Both the position numbers and the translations under genes were made by a program. Source: Tabrizicola sp. TH137 (GTDB lineage Bacteria; Pseudomonadota; Alphaproteobacteria; Rhodobacterales; Rhodobacteraceae). Taken from it: 64,000 nucleotides of DNA. Positions 25,930 through 34,788 of this stretch are shown in pieces. Numbering within the stretch: the stretch's first letter is position 1; each line of letters opens with the position of its first letter. Below the pieces are notes generated by a model that saw only the letters and a program-made list of their open reading frames with translations, was not told where the DNA came from and ran no database searches. Location of the stretch: positions 372,001-436,000 of the forward strand of contig NZ_PKRQ01000002.1 in the NCBI RefSeq assembly GCF_002855575.1, written 5' to 3'.

Positions 25930-26222
25930 GCGCCCGCGTAGCCGTTGCGACCGGATTTCGCAAGGGGGCGCAGGTCAGGAAGGCCGGGGGTCTTGCCCCT
26001 GTGCCGGCCGGTTCCCGAACCGCGGGCGAACCGGTCGGCAGACCCGACGATTTCCACCAGAAGGAAGCCGGGGCCGCTCCCGGCCCGGTGTCGCGGACGG
26101 CGAGTGCGCATGTCGCTTTTGCACCTCAAGCGCCGCATTCGACGGGCGCGGGCCGGGGCTTTGGGCGCATAAGCAGGCAAAACGTTCCGCCCCCTCATGC
26201 GGCGGCAGACATGGAGAGAAAG
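25930..26222. other. Intergenic region between guaA and the MttB homologue
   Basis: Divergent promoter region of 293 nt. Very G+C rich, with a run of self-complementary CCGG/GGCC stretches, for example around 26000-26040. No clear -35/-10 pair, riboswitch, tRNA or ORF is recognised. Confidence 0.4.
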
Positions 26223-27782
26223 ATGAGCGACGCGGATGTTGCAGTGGCCGGGGCAGGGCGCAGGGCGCGGGGCGGCGGCGGATCGGCCCGTCGCGCCGAA
26301 CGGACGGCGGTCAGCCTGGAAACCGCGAAGTTCATCCAGCGCAACATCCCGAATTTCGAGATCCTGAACGAAGAGGCGCTTCAGATCATCGAATGGAATG
26401 CCGAGACGGTTCTGGAAGAGATCGGCGTGAACTTCGTTGAAAATCCCGAAGCGCTGAAGCGCTGGAAGGATGCAGGTGCCGATGTGCAGGGCGAGCGTGT
26501 CCGCATTCCGCGTGGCCTCGCCCGCGCGCTCTGCGCCACCGCCCCTTCGACCTTCACCCAGCATGCCCGCAACCCGGAGCGGAATGTCGAGATCGGCGGA
26601 CGCAACCTCGTCCTCGCCCCGGTCTATGGCCCCCCCTTCGTGCGCGACATGGAAGGCGGCCGCCGCTATGCGACCATCGAGGATTTCCGCAATTTCGTGA
26701 AACTGGGCTACATGTCCAAATGGCTGCACCATTCCGGCGGTACGGTCTGCGAACCGACCGACATCGCCGTGAACAAGCGCCATCTCGACATGCTGCTGGC
26801 GCATATGACCCTGTCCGACAAACCCTTCATGGGGTCCGTCACCGAACCCAGCCGCGCCGAGGATTCGGTGGAAATGTCCAAGATCCTGTTCGGGTCGGAT
26901 TTCGTCGATCAGAACACGGTGATGACCTCGCTCATCAACATCAACAGCCCGCTGACCTTTGACGGGATCATGATGGGCGCGCTGGAAGTCTATGCCCGCG
27001 CCAACCAGGCGGCCATCGTGTCGCCCTTCATCGTGGGGGGCGCAATGGCCCCGGTGACCGTGGCAGGCACCCTGACACAGGTGCTGGCCGAGGTGCTGGC
27101 CGGCGTGGCCTATAGCCAGTTGATCCGCAAGGGCGCGCCGGTGATCTTCGGCGCCTTTGTGACCTCGATCGACATGAACTCCGGCGCCCCCACCTTCGGC
27201 ACGCCGGAAGCCGCGCATATCACCTATGGCGCGGGCCAGCTTGCCCGCCGCCTGAACCTTCCCTACCGCTCCGGCGGGTCCTTCTGCGGATCGAAGCTGC
27301 CGGATGCGCAGGCCGCCTATGAAACGGCGAACAGCCTGAACATGGCGCTGCTGGCGGGCGTCAACTTCATGCTGCATGCCTGCGGCTGGCTGGAAGGCGG
27401 TCTTGTCTCCTCCTACGAGAAATTCGTGATGGATGCAGATCAGCTTGGCACGCTGCATCACCTCGCCCAGGGGATCATCATGGATCAGAACGGGCAGGGC
27501 ATGGATGCCATCCGCGAGGTCGGCCCCGGCGGCCATTACCTTGGCTGCGAGCACACGCAGGCGAATTTCAAATCGGCCTTCTGGCGTTCCGACCTGCTGG
27601 ATTACAAGCCGTTCGAGACTTGGGCCGAAGAAGGCGCGCGCGACACGATGCAACTCGCGAACGAGCGGGTGAAGAAGCAGTTGAACGATTACCAGCAGCC
27701 CGCGCTTGACCAAGGCATCCGCGACGCGCTGGAGGATTATGTGGCCAGGACAAAGGCCTCCATGCCGGATGCCTTCATCTGA
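26223..27782 (+). CDS. Non-pyrrolysine MttB (trimethylamine methyltransferase) family protein
   Basis: A 519-residue member of the MttB superfamily. Landmarks include FETRF-type ETAKFIQRNIPNFEIL, GGRNLVLAPVYGPPFVRD, SVTEPSRAEDSVEM and the long GAGQLARRLNLPYRSGGSFCG. The frame contains no TAG, so the pyrrolysine of archaeal MttB is absent; characterised non-Pyl members demethylate quaternary amines such as glycine betaine using a corrinoid protein. No corrinoid-protein or corrinoid-reductase gene is adjacent. ATG 26223 is chosen after GAGAGAAAG. The N-terminal 30 residues are Arg/Gly rich. Confidence 0.9.
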   Translation: MSDADVAVAGAGRRARGGGGSARRAERTAVSLETAKFIQRNIPNFEILNEEALQIIEWNAETVLEEIGVNFVENPEALKRWKDAGADVQGERVRIPRGLARALCATAPSTFTQHARNPERNVEIGGRNLVLAPVYGPPFVRDMEGGRRYATIEDFRNFVKLGYMSKWLHHSGGTVCEPTDIAVNKRHLDMLLAHMTLSDKPFMGSVTEPSRAEDSVEMSKILFGSDFVDQNTVMTSLININSPLTFDGIMMGALEVYARANQAAIVSPFIVGGAMAPVTVAGTLTQVLAEVLAGVAYSQLIRKGAPVIFGAFVTSIDMNSGAPTFGTPEAAHITYGAGQLARRLNLPYRSGGSFCGSKLPDAQAAYETANSLNMALLAGVNFMLHACGWLEGGLVSSYEKFVMDADQLGTLHHLAQGIIMDQNGQGMDAIREVGPGGHYLGCEHTQANFKSAFWRSDLLDYKPFETWAEEGARDTMQLANERVKKQLNDYQQPALDQGIRDALEDYVARTKASMPDAFI

Positions 27783-27806
27783 CACTGGCTGCAATTCGGC
27801 AGGGCA

Positions 27807-27842
27807 GGGGGGCGCGGGCAACCGGCGCCCCCCGATCTTTTC
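27807..27842 (+). terminator. Rho-independent terminator of the MttB homologue gene
   Basis: Perfect 9-bp arms GGGGGGCGC and GCGCCCCCC with a 9-nt loop, followed by GATCTTTTCC. Confidence 0.85.
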
Positions 27843-27847
27843 CAGGG

Positions 27848-28147
27848 TCATTCGTGACGCAGGGATTTCTCCGCCAGAAGGGCGATCATCACCTCGACAT
27901 GGCGCAGGCAGGACCATGTCGGGTCACCCGACCGCCGCGCCAGTTCCAGCCTTTCTTCCAGCCCGGCCAGAACACCGATCACCGCGTCGGACCTTACACC
28001 GGTGCCGATCAGCCGGGGCAGGTCCCTGTCACTCCGATACTCTTCCATCCCATGGCGCGCGGCCGAGATGAGCAGGCGCGGCCGACGTGTCGGGGCAGCC
28101 TCGGAGGCGCAGGCAGGCAGGGTGCGGGCAGCAGGAACAGGGGACAT
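27848..28147 (-). CDS. DUF6477 family protein
   Basis: A 99-residue protein from ATG 28147. The family pattern is RPRLLISAARHGMEEYRSDRDLPRLIG (about 22-48), then an all-helical part ending HVEVMIALLAEKSLRHE. It is soluble, without signal or membrane segment. The family is largely confined to Rhodobacterales and has no described function. It is divergent from the DUF6456-domain gene, an arrangement that suggests shared control from the 210-nt gap, which holds a CtrA-like site. Confidence 0.75.
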   Translation of the reverse strand: MSPVPAARTLPACASEAAPTRRPRLLISAARHGMEEYRSDRDLPRLIGTGVRSDAVIGVLAGLEERLELARRSGDPTWSCLRHVEVMIALLAEKSLRHE

Positions 28148-28280
28148 GGCAGGCTCCTCCAGATCGGGCCTCCATCCTAGGGGCGGCCAAGCCGGTGTTG
28201 CGCGGTGACGGGAGTCAGCGCGCGCCGCTGTCAGGTTGAGTTGACAATTTCCGGGCAATTCTCGGTTTTGTCCGCCCTCG

Positions 28281-28295
28281 TTAACCTTTGGGTAA
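28281..28295. promoter_or_regulatory. CtrA-like site between the DUF6477 and DUF6456 genes
   Basis: TTAA (28281-28284), 7 nt, GTAA (28292-28295) matches the TTAA-N7-TTAA CtrA consensus with one mismatch and forms an imperfect inverted repeat GTTAACC-TTT-GGGTAAC. It lies about 60 nt upstream of the DUF6456 gene. Confidence 0.4.
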
Positions 28296-28356
28296 CCAAT
28301 TCTCGTTTGGGTTGAGCCGTGAAGGCTGCAGTGATCACGGGGCGGGCAGAAAGACG

Positions 28357-29481
28357 ATGATGCACGACACCAAGACCCGCTCCCCGATCGAAACCCTGCC
28401 GCCATGGCTGCCCGAGGCCGTCCGGCACTACCTTGACCACACGGCCTCAGGCAGCAGCCTGCGCGCGCTGGCTCGCCGCGATGGCGTCTCCGCCTCCACC
28501 GTGATGCGTCAGGTAAGGCTGTGCGAGATGCGGCGCGACGATCCGCTCGTCGATGCCGCGCTCGAGGCGCTGCGGCAGGGTCTCGTCGCCGATGGAACGG
28601 GGCAAACCCCCAGCCATGACGAGGACCGCATGACAGCCCCGCTGCGCAGCAACCCCATGCCCCAGGACGCCGCCACCCTTGCCGCCGAGGCGCGCCGCGT
28701 GCTGCGGCGCCTTGCCGAACCGGGGGCGATCCTCGCCGTCTCCGCCGATCTTGACCGCGCGGTGGTGCTGCGGTCGGAACCGGGCGGCGGGCAAGCGCGG
28801 CTTTGTACTGTGGCGCGCAGCGTGGCCCAGGCTTTCGCCCTGAAGGACTGGGTCGCCTGCGACCGCCCCGGCCGCATTTCGGCCTATGCGATCACCGCCG
28901 CGGGCCGCTCCGCCCTGCGCCGACTTCTGTCGGAAGACGAGATGCGGGTCGGTGGTGTGCGCGAGGCCCAGTTCATCTATGCCGATCAGCATCGGATCAT
29001 GGACAGCCGCACCGAGGACGGTGCCGATGGCCCGCGCCGCTTGCGCTACAATGCGGCGGAAAGCCCGGTTTGCGCGCTCGGTCGCAAGGTGGATCGCGAC
29101 GGAAAACCCTATCTCTCGGCCGATCTCGTCCGGGTGGCGGAGCGGCTGCGCGAGGATTTCGAACTGGCCCAGATGGGGCCGCGGGTGGCGCAGAATTGGG
29201 AACGTTTCCTGACGGGCGGGGATCGTGGCACGTTTGGTTCGTCCCATCACCCCGCCGAAGGCCCGCGCGCCGCACGCGACCGCGTGGCAGATGCGCTGCG
29301 CGATCTTGGCCCCGGCCTGGGCGATGTGGTCCTGCGGGTCTGCTGCTTCCTCGAAGGGATCGAAACGACCGAACGTCATCTTGGCTGGGCCGCCCGGTCC
29401 GGAAAGATCGTGCTGCGGATCGCCTTGCAGCGGCTGAAGCGCTTCTACGAGGAAAACGGCCACCGCAGCCGGATCGGCTAG
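28357..29481 (+). CDS. DUF6456 domain protein with helix-turn-helix
   Basis: A 374-residue soluble protein from ATG 28357 (ATG 28360 is adjacent). An N-terminal helix-turn-helix of the resolvase/Fis type (SSLRALARRDGVSASTVMRQVRLCEM, about 32-57) and a second winged-type segment (VACDRPGRISAYAITAAGRSALRRLL, about 165-190) precede the DUF6456 C-terminal region with RDGKPYLSADLVRVAERLREDF and WAARSGKIVLRIALQRLKRFYE. It is probably a DNA-binding regulator of Rhodobacterales; targets are unknown. The stop overlaps the convergent lysE gene end by a few nucleotides. Confidence 0.82.
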   Translation: MMHDTKTRSPIETLPPWLPEAVRHYLDHTASGSSLRALARRDGVSASTVMRQVRLCEMRRDDPLVDAALEALRQGLVADGTGQTPSHDEDRMTAPLRSNPMPQDAATLAAEARRVLRRLAEPGAILAVSADLDRAVVLRSEPGGGQARLCTVARSVAQAFALKDWVACDRPGRISAYAITAAGRSALRRLLSEDEMRVGGVREAQFIYADQHRIMDSRTEDGADGPRRLRYNAAESPVCALGRKVDRDGKPYLSADLVRVAERLREDFELAQMGPRVAQNWERFLTGGDRGTFGSSHHPAEGPRAARDRVADALRDLGPGLGDVVLRVCCFLEGIETTERHLGWAARSGKIVLRIALQRLKRFYEENGHRSRIG

Positions 29482-30050
29482 GCGCTGCCGATCCCGCCCA
29501 GCACGAGCAGCACCGAAAGGCCCATCAGCCAGACCGAGGCAGCCCGCCGCATGACCCCCATCCCCGGCGCGGCACGTCCCGCCCGGGGCAGCACCACGCC
29601 CATCCCGCCCCACAGCATGGCCACCACCACGATGCAGGCGCCGAGCAGGGCAAAGCCCGTTGCCGTCGCCCCGGCTGCGGGCAGGAGCACGACCCCCATC
29701 ACCACGCCCTTCGGGTTCAGCGCCGTCGTCAGGGCAAGGCGCCTGGCCGTCACCGTTCCCGTCTCGGCCATCGCCTCGTCCGGTCGCCACAGCCGCACCG
29801 CAAGATAAAGAACCCAAATCCCTGCCGCCACCGCAACCACTGGCCGCGCCGCCGCCATCGGCCCGGCAAGCCTGTCGGACAAGAGCGCAAGGGGAAGGAT
29901 CACCGAAAGATAGGCCGCCAACTCCACCGGGATCAGCCGCGCCACCCGGGCCCAGCCGCCTTCGCTGCCCGCAACCAGCATCAACGTATTGGTCGGCCCC
30001 GGCGTCAGCAGCAAGGCCAGCAGGGCAAGGGTCAGTTCAAGATGGGTCAT
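29478..30050 (-). CDS. LysE family translocator
   Basis: Inner-membrane exporter of the LysE/RhtB superfamily, 190 residues with about six transmembrane helices. The signature [20 protein letters not shown] (about 15-34) is intact, followed by [19 protein letters not shown] (about 107-125). Such proteins export amino acids; this one is not further assignable. It converges with the DUF6456 gene (4-nt overlap of the ends) and is divergent from lipA. Confidence 0.88.
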   Translation of the reverse strand: MTHLELTLALLALLLTPGPTNTLMLVAGSEGGWARVARLIPVELAAYLSVILPLALLSDRLAGPMAAARPVVAVAAGIWVLYLAVRLWRPDEAMAETGTVTARRLALTTALNPKGVVMGVVLLPAAGATATGFALLGACIVVVAMLWGGMGVVLPRAGRAAPGMGVMRRAASVWLMGLSVLLVLGGIGSA

Positions 30051-30223
30051 TCTCCGGCCTCCCTCGGACAGCGCCCCCTGTTACCATGCGCCCCGCGCGC
30101 CCCCATGATCTGGATCAAGAGGGGCAGTCCTGCATCTCCTGCAACCCCCCGCGTCATCCGCGCCGGTTGCGCCCGAAGGCGCAAGGGCGTATTTCCAGAC
30201 CCATCCCTTGGGAGGAAAACCCT

Positions 30224-31174
30224 TTGCGCGACCTCAAGCTTCCCGATCAGCGCCACCCCGAAAAGGCGCACCGCCCGGACAATGCCCAGCCGAAGAAGCC
30301 AGACTGGATTCGCGTCAAGGCCCCCACGTCCGAAGGTTACAAGAAGACACGCGATATCCTGAAGGAAAAGAAACTTGTGACGGTGTGCGAAGAGGCGGGC
30401 TGTCCGAATGTCGGTGAATGCTGGTCGCAGGGCCATGCTACCATGATGATCATGGGGGAAATCTGCACCCGTGGCTGCACCTTCTGCAACGTCGCCACCG
30501 GCAAGCCGCAGGCGCTCGACGCTTTCGAGCCGGGGCGTGTGGCCCATGCGGTGGAACAGCTCGGCTTGAAGCATGTGGTCATCACCTCGGTTGACCGGGA
30601 TGATCTGGAAGATGGCGGGGCAGAGCATTTCGCCCAGACCATCCGCGCCATCCGCCATCGCGCCCCCGGCACGACGATCGAAATTCTCACGCCGGATTTC
30701 CTGAAATGCCCGCCTTCGGCGCTGGAAACCGTGGTCGAGGCGCGGCCCGATGTCTTCAACCACAATCTCGAAACCGTTCCCGGCCTCTATCCCGAAGTGC
30801 GCCCCGGCGCCCGCTACTTCCATTCCTTGCGCCTTTTGCAGAAGGTGAAGGAGATGGACCCCGGCATGTTCACCAAATCCGGCATCATGGTCGGGCTCGG
30901 CGAGGATCGGCAATCGGTTCTACAGGTCATGGATGACATGCGTGCCGCGGATGTCGATTTCCTCACCATCGGCCAGTATCTGCAACCGACGCCAAAGCAC
31001 CACCATGTCGCGCGTTTCGTCACCCCGAATGAATTCAAGGGCTATGAGACGGCTGCCTATGGCAAGGGCTTTCTGATGGTCTCCGCCACGCCGCTCACGC
31101 GGTCCTCCTACCATGCCGGCGACGATTTCGACCGTCTCCGGGCGGCGCGCTTCGCAAAGCTCGGGCGCGGCTGA
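30224..31174 (+). CDS. lipA: Lipoyl synthase
   Basis: Radical-SAM enzyme that inserts two sulfurs into the octanoyl group of lipoate-dependent enzymes. The auxiliary cluster cysteines are C55, C60 and C66 ([14 protein letters not shown]); the radical-SAM cluster is C81, C85, C88 ([11 protein letters not shown]); GPARSSY-type [12 protein letters not shown] closes the protein. It starts with TTG at 30224: GGAGG at 30211-30215 lies 8 nt upstream and homologous proteins begin with this [19 protein letters not shown] segment; no nearby ATG or GTG would keep it. Length 316 residues. A glycosyltransferase-like gene follows after 2 nt. Confidence 0.97.
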   Translation: MRDLKLPDQRHPEKAHRPDNAQPKKPDWIRVKAPTSEGYKKTRDILKEKKLVTVCEEAGCPNVGECWSQGHATMMIMGEICTRGCTFCNVATGKPQALDAFEPGRVAHAVEQLGLKHVVITSVDRDDLEDGGAEHFAQTIRAIRHRAPGTTIEILTPDFLKCPPSALETVVEARPDVFNHNLETVPGLYPEVRPGARYFHSLRLLQKVKEMDPGMFTKSGIMVGLGEDRQSVLQVMDDMRAADVDFLTIGQYLQPTPKHHHVARFVTPNEFKGYETAAYGKGFLMVSATPLTRSSYHAGDDFDRLRAARFAKLGRG

Positions 31175-31176
31175 AG

Positions 31177-32010
31177 ATGAAGATATGGACGCTCTGGTTG
31201 CAGGGGCGCAAAGCTGCGCCGGAGTTCGTCCAGAAGGTTTTTCTCCTTTGGGAAGCGTTGAACCCTGGCTGTAAGGTGACCGTGCTTGAAAAGGCGGATG
31301 CGGACCGCATCCTCGGCACAATCGGGCTCAGGAAGGACCATCTGTCGCCGCAGGTTCAGGCGAATTTCGTTCGCACCTGGCTTTTGGCGAATGAGGGCGG
31401 GGTCTGGGTTGACTCAACCCTCCTGCCCACGCGATCCCTCGAAAGCTGGCTGCCCGATCTTCTTGATCCGGCAGGGTTCTTTGCCTTCTCATCCTCAGGC
31501 GATCCAAATCTCGTCCTGCAAAACTGGTTTCTTGCCGCGCGGCCCGAAAACACCCTCATTCAGGCATGGCTGGCGAATTACGCCGACTACTTCCAGTCAG
31601 AACGCCGTTGGCCAAGCTGGAAGCGCGCCCTCTATCATGGCAGGCCAGTGGACTTTATCCGCCATCGTCTGGCTGTCAGACGGCGCGACATGACATGGTT
31701 CGTCGATCCCGCGCGCGGGCGCAACTGCCTGTTCTATCCCTATGCGGCGCACAACTACTGTCTCGCCCAGGTCCTTGCCTCCCGCACTGACGTCCGCGCG
31801 ATCTGGAATAGGGTTCCCTTTCGAACGGCCGATCTGCCGCTCGCTCTCGGACGGTCGTCGCAAGACCCGGAAACACCCGAGGACACCTTCTTCAAAACCG
31901 TTCCCGAATACCTGCCCCTCTCACCGGTGCACAAGCTGAACCATCGGGATGGACGCTTTTCCCGGATTGCAAGCATGGTTGCAGAAATCAACGGCATTTC
32001 CGTCGGCTGA
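31177..32010 (+). CDS. Capsular polysaccharide synthesis (Caps_synth-type) glycosyltransferase
   Basis: A 277-residue cytoplasmic protein with the GT-A-like pattern of the Caps_synth/OCH1-type family: KIWTLWLQGRKAAPEFV at the N-terminus, LSPQVQANFVRTWLLANEGGVWVDSTLLP (about 56-84), where the Asp of VWVDST replaces the usual DxD, and late HKLNHRDGR. It probably adds a sugar to a surface glycan. It starts 2 nt after lipA and so is likely read through from it, an odd pairing. Its G+C content looks lower than that of lipA by eye, suggesting recent arrival next to a core gene. Confidence 0.75.
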   Translation: MKIWTLWLQGRKAAPEFVQKVFLLWEALNPGCKVTVLEKADADRILGTIGLRKDHLSPQVQANFVRTWLLANEGGVWVDSTLLPTRSLESWLPDLLDPAGFFAFSSSGDPNLVLQNWFLAARPENTLIQAWLANYADYFQSERRWPSWKRALYHGRPVDFIRHRLAVRRRDMTWFVDPARGRNCLFYPYAAHNYCLAQVLASRTDVRAIWNRVPFRTADLPLALGRSSQDPETPEDTFFKTVPEYLPLSPVHKLNHRDGRFSRIASMVAEINGISVG

Positions 32011-32054
32011 CGCCATCCGCTCTCCAAGGTCCGGCAGGTCAGCCCAGGCAGCGC

Positions 32055-32948
32055 TCAGAACTTGAACCCGACCGATGCGTCCAGCGTCATGCTGGTGTTG
32101 TTCCCGTCTGCGGCACCGAACTGCGCATAGGCCCCGTTGGAAAAGCCGTATTCCGCCTCAACCCCCACAAGGTTGTTCTGCACGGTCCCATCCTCGGTGC
32201 GGATATGGCCCCGCACTGTCAGGGAGTCGCTGACCGAGAAGCCCACATAGGCCAGCGCCGCATCAGTGGCGCCCACGATCCGCTGGCTGATCAGGTAAAG
32301 CCCCATGTCGAATTGACCCGACGCATGGGCCGCGCCCAGCGTGATCCCCAGATTGCCATCCTCGCCTTCGATCACGCCCTCGATCTGGCTGTCGATCCCG
32401 GCCTCGTATTCCCCGGCCACCTGCCAATGCGTCCCCGATTGATGCGTCAGGCGGTGGATGGACGCACCATAGCGCAGCATCCCGGTTTCCGCCGTGAAGC
32501 GCGCACCATAGATCTGTTCGTCGAGCGACTTGGCCAGCCCGCTCGCGATCGACGTGGTCCGCGCCTCAAAGCCGATCTGCTGTTCCCGGATCCCCGCGAA
32601 ATCCGGAATGTCGATGAATTTATCCGCCACAGGCTGCGGCGCACCAAGCGCAAGCTCGCCCAGACCGACCCCGAAGGTCACCGCCGCGAAGGGAAGCGAG
32701 GCATCTGCGCCCGTCTCCAGATTCTCGTCGATCTCGCCGCCCAGTTCGAAACCGAACGGCCCCTCATAGCGCAGCATCAGCTCGGCCGCGCCAAGGGTGC
32801 CGGAGGCGCCGTTGCGGCGCGTATGTTCGAACTCGATGTCCCCCGAAAAGCTCAGGGCATCCATGCCCTGCGCGACCACGGGAACCGGTGCAAGAAAACA
32901 CAGCAGCGCCAGCGCGCCGCCCGAAAGCCTGTTCATTGGATACACCAT
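32055..32948 (-). CDS. Porin-like outer membrane beta-barrel protein
   Basis: A 297-residue outer-membrane protein. The signal peptide MNRLSGGALALLCFLAPVPVVAQ is cleaved near VAQ. The mature protein begins MDALSFSGDIEFEHTRRNG, alternates polar/apolar strands with Gly/Asp turns in the manner of Rhodobacter-type porins, and ends TLDASVGFKF with the terminal Phe. It is about the size of the 16-stranded family. ATG 32948 or 32936 can start it. No terminator or strong promoter is evident. Confidence 0.8.
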   Translation of the reverse strand: MVYPMNRLSGGALALLCFLAPVPVVAQGMDALSFSGDIEFEHTRRNGASGTLGAAELMLRYEGPFGFELGGEIDENLETGADASLPFAAVTFGVGLGELALGAPQPVADKFIDIPDFAGIREQQIGFEARTTSIASGLAKSLDEQIYGARFTAETGMLRYGASIHRLTHQSGTHWQVAGEYEAGIDSQIEGVIEGEDGNLGITLGAAHASGQFDMGLYLISQRIVGATDAALAYVGFSVSDSLTVRGHIRTEDGTVQNNLVGVEAEYGFSNGAYAQFGAADGNNTSMTLDASVGFKF

Positions 32949-33035
32949 ACTGCTCTGTTTTTTTACAGACCTACCACGTATGGGGTTTCCCTGCAATCAC
33001 AAGGCGGTGCCTCTGCGCGATTATCAGGATATGTC

Positions 33036-33920
33036 CTATTCTGCGGCGGGCACCTTCTTCAGATAGGCCGCCACGGCCTGCCGGTCGGCATCCGGCAGTT
33101 TGGCCATGTTTGAAACCACATGCGCCATATGCCCGCCCGCGCTGTCGAACTCTGGCGTGAAGCCGCTGGTCAGATAGGTGACGATCTCGCCCGTGGACCA
33201 GGTCAGCTTGGCCGGCGTGATGTTCGGAATCTGGCCCTCGCCCGATGGATTCGGCGCCCCGGCAAGCCAGCGCCCGGTATCCATCGCACCCAGCGCATTG
33301 CGCGGGGTGTGGCATTCGCCGCAATGGGCCAGGGCCTCCACGATCTCGCGCCCCCGCGTTTCTTCCGGCGTCAACTCACCCGTCAGGACCCAGTCGGTAT
33401 TCAGGAACAGCGCCTTCCACACCCCCACACTGCGCCGGATGTTGAAGGGAAAGCCCATCTCATGCGGCAGGCTTGCCGCATCGGAGGGCGGGAGGGTCTG
33501 CATATGGGCATGGATATCCGCCACATCCTGCGGCTGCATCTTCGCGTAAGAGGCATAGGGCAGGGCAGGGTAGTAATGCGCCCCCTCGGGTGACACCCCC
33601 CTCATCAGGGCATTGCCCAGATCGGCCACGGACCACCCTCCGATCCCCGCTTCGGAGGGCGAGATGTTGGGGGCGATGAAGGTCCCGAAATCCGACGGGA
33701 ACCGCTGCCCTCCCGCCAGCACAAGCTCCGCCTCGCCCGTCGCCCCCGGTGCCATGTGGCACGAGGCGCAGCCTGCCGCGGCGAAGACCAGTTCGCCCCG
33801 CGCCGGATCGCCGACAAGCCCGTCGAAGGTGGCGGCCGGCAGGGGATCAGGTCCGGTGATCCACCATCCCCCGGCGGCGCCGCCAAGGGCAAGGATGGCA
33901 AGGGCGGGGATCAGGCGCAT
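33036..33920 (-). CDS. Dihaem c-type cytochrome
   Basis: A 294-residue protein with an N-terminal hydrophobic anchor or signal (MRLIPALAILALGGAAGGWWI). Two cytochrome c domains each have a CxxCH haem motif: CASCH (about 51-55) and CGECH (about 197-201). Axial Met candidates occur in the HMAPG and GHMAHVVSNM stretches. It resembles the periplasmic dihaem subunits that accept electrons from quinoprotein dehydrogenases, but no dehydrogenase gene is adjacent. It lies upstream of the porin on the same strand, 88 nt away. Confidence 0.88.
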   Translation of the reverse strand: MRLIPALAILALGGAAGGWWITGPDPLPAATFDGLVGDPARGELVFAAAGCASCHMAPGATGEAELVLAGGQRFPSDFGTFIAPNISPSEAGIGGWSVADLGNALMRGVSPEGAHYYPALPYASYAKMQPQDVADIHAHMQTLPPSDAASLPHEMGFPFNIRRSVGVWKALFLNTDWVLTGELTPEETRGREIVEALAHCGECHTPRNALGAMDTGRWLAGAPNPSGEGQIPNITPAKLTWSTGEIVTYLTSGFTPEFDSAGGHMAHVVSNMAKLPDADRQAVAAYLKKVPAAE

Positions 33921-34006
33921 GGCAAAGCCTCCGTCGGCAAAGGTGGTGGCCGCAGCCTAGCCGCACCGTCCCCTCCCGACCAGTGACGAAGTCGCGAAGC
34001 CTTCCC

Positions 34007-34174
34007 TCAGGGCTTGATCTTCTGCGGCACCAGCCATTCGGGCCAGCCGAACATCCATTCATAGCCGAAGATCAGCAGACACAAGGCAATCACGCCGAAA
34101 ACCAGCTTCACCCGTTCGGGCGAAGGCGGGTTGCGCGCCCATTGCGCCATCCGGACCAGCCACATCGGATTCAT
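34007..34174 (-). CDS. Small single-pass membrane protein downstream of hpt
   Basis: A 55-residue protein: MNPMWLVRMAQWARNPPSPERVKLVFG, one transmembrane helix (VFGVIALCLLIFGYEWMFGW) and a basic C-terminal PQKIKP. It is conserved in position and sequence style in Rhodobacteraceae. It starts 4 nt after the hpt stop on the same strand and is thus co-transcribed. No function is known. It is below the size many gene finders report. Confidence 0.75.
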   Translation of the reverse strand: MNPMWLVRMAQWARNPPSPERVKLVFGVIALCLLIFGYEWMFGWPEWLVPQKIKP

Positions 34175-34178
34175 CCGC

Positions 34179-34718
34179 TCACTCCGTAAACCGCACCTTC
34201 CCGATATAGGGAAGGTTGCGATTGCGCTGTGCGAAATCAATCCCGTAGCCCACCACGAATTCATCGGGGATTTCGAACCCCGTCCAGGTCGCCTTGATCT
34301 CCACCTCGCGGCGCGACGGCTTGTCCAGCAGGGCACAGACCTCCAGCCGCTTCGGCTCCCGGCTCAGTAGCAGGTTCTTCACATGATGCAGGGTAAAGCC
34401 GGTATCCACGATATCCTCCACCACCAGCACATCGCGCCCCGCGATCTCGCCGCGCAGGTCTTTCAGGATGCGCACCTCGCGGCTGGAATGCATCGCATCG
34501 CCGTAGGAGGACGCCTCAAGGAAATCCACCTCCACCGGCAGGTCGATCTCGCGCACCAGATCGGCGATGAAGACGAAGGACCCCCGCAGAAGTCCCACCA
34601 CCACAAGCTTGTCTGTCCCCGAGAAATGCGTCGTGATCTCGGCCGCAAGCGCCTCGACCCGCGCGGCAATCGCCTTGGCGCTGATCATCTGATCTATGAC
34701 ATAAGGCCGCTCCGGCAT
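34179..34718 (-). CDS. hpt: Hypoxanthine phosphoribosyltransferase
   Basis: Purine salvage enzyme making IMP (and usually GMP) from the base and PRPP. The product is 179 residues from ATG 34718, with a GGGGGA Shine-Dalgarno just upstream. The PRPP loop is [15 protein letters not shown] (about 91-105) and the base-binding C-terminal part holds FVVGYGIDF. It is followed by the 55-residue membrane protein and is divergent from the RatA/Coq10 gene. Confidence 0.95.
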   Translation of the reverse strand: MPERPYVIDQMISAKAIAARVEALAAEITTHFSGTDKLVVVGLLRGSFVFIADLVREIDLPVEVDFLEASSYGDAMHSSREVRILKDLRGEIAGRDVLVVEDIVDTGFTLHHVKNLLLSREPKRLEVCALLDKPSRREVEIKATWTGFEIPDEFVVGYGIDFAQRNRNLPYIGKVRFTE

Positions 34719-34788
34719 CCCGTCCCCCTTGATTTCCCGCCCCGGTCTACCCAAAACGGGGGACTGTGTCACGAAGTCAGGCGCCGCC

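Noticed and set aside
29660-30223. N-terminal extension of lipA back to 29660
   Set aside because: The extension is antisense to lysE and Arg/Pro rich; the conserved LipA start is at the TTG following GGAGG.
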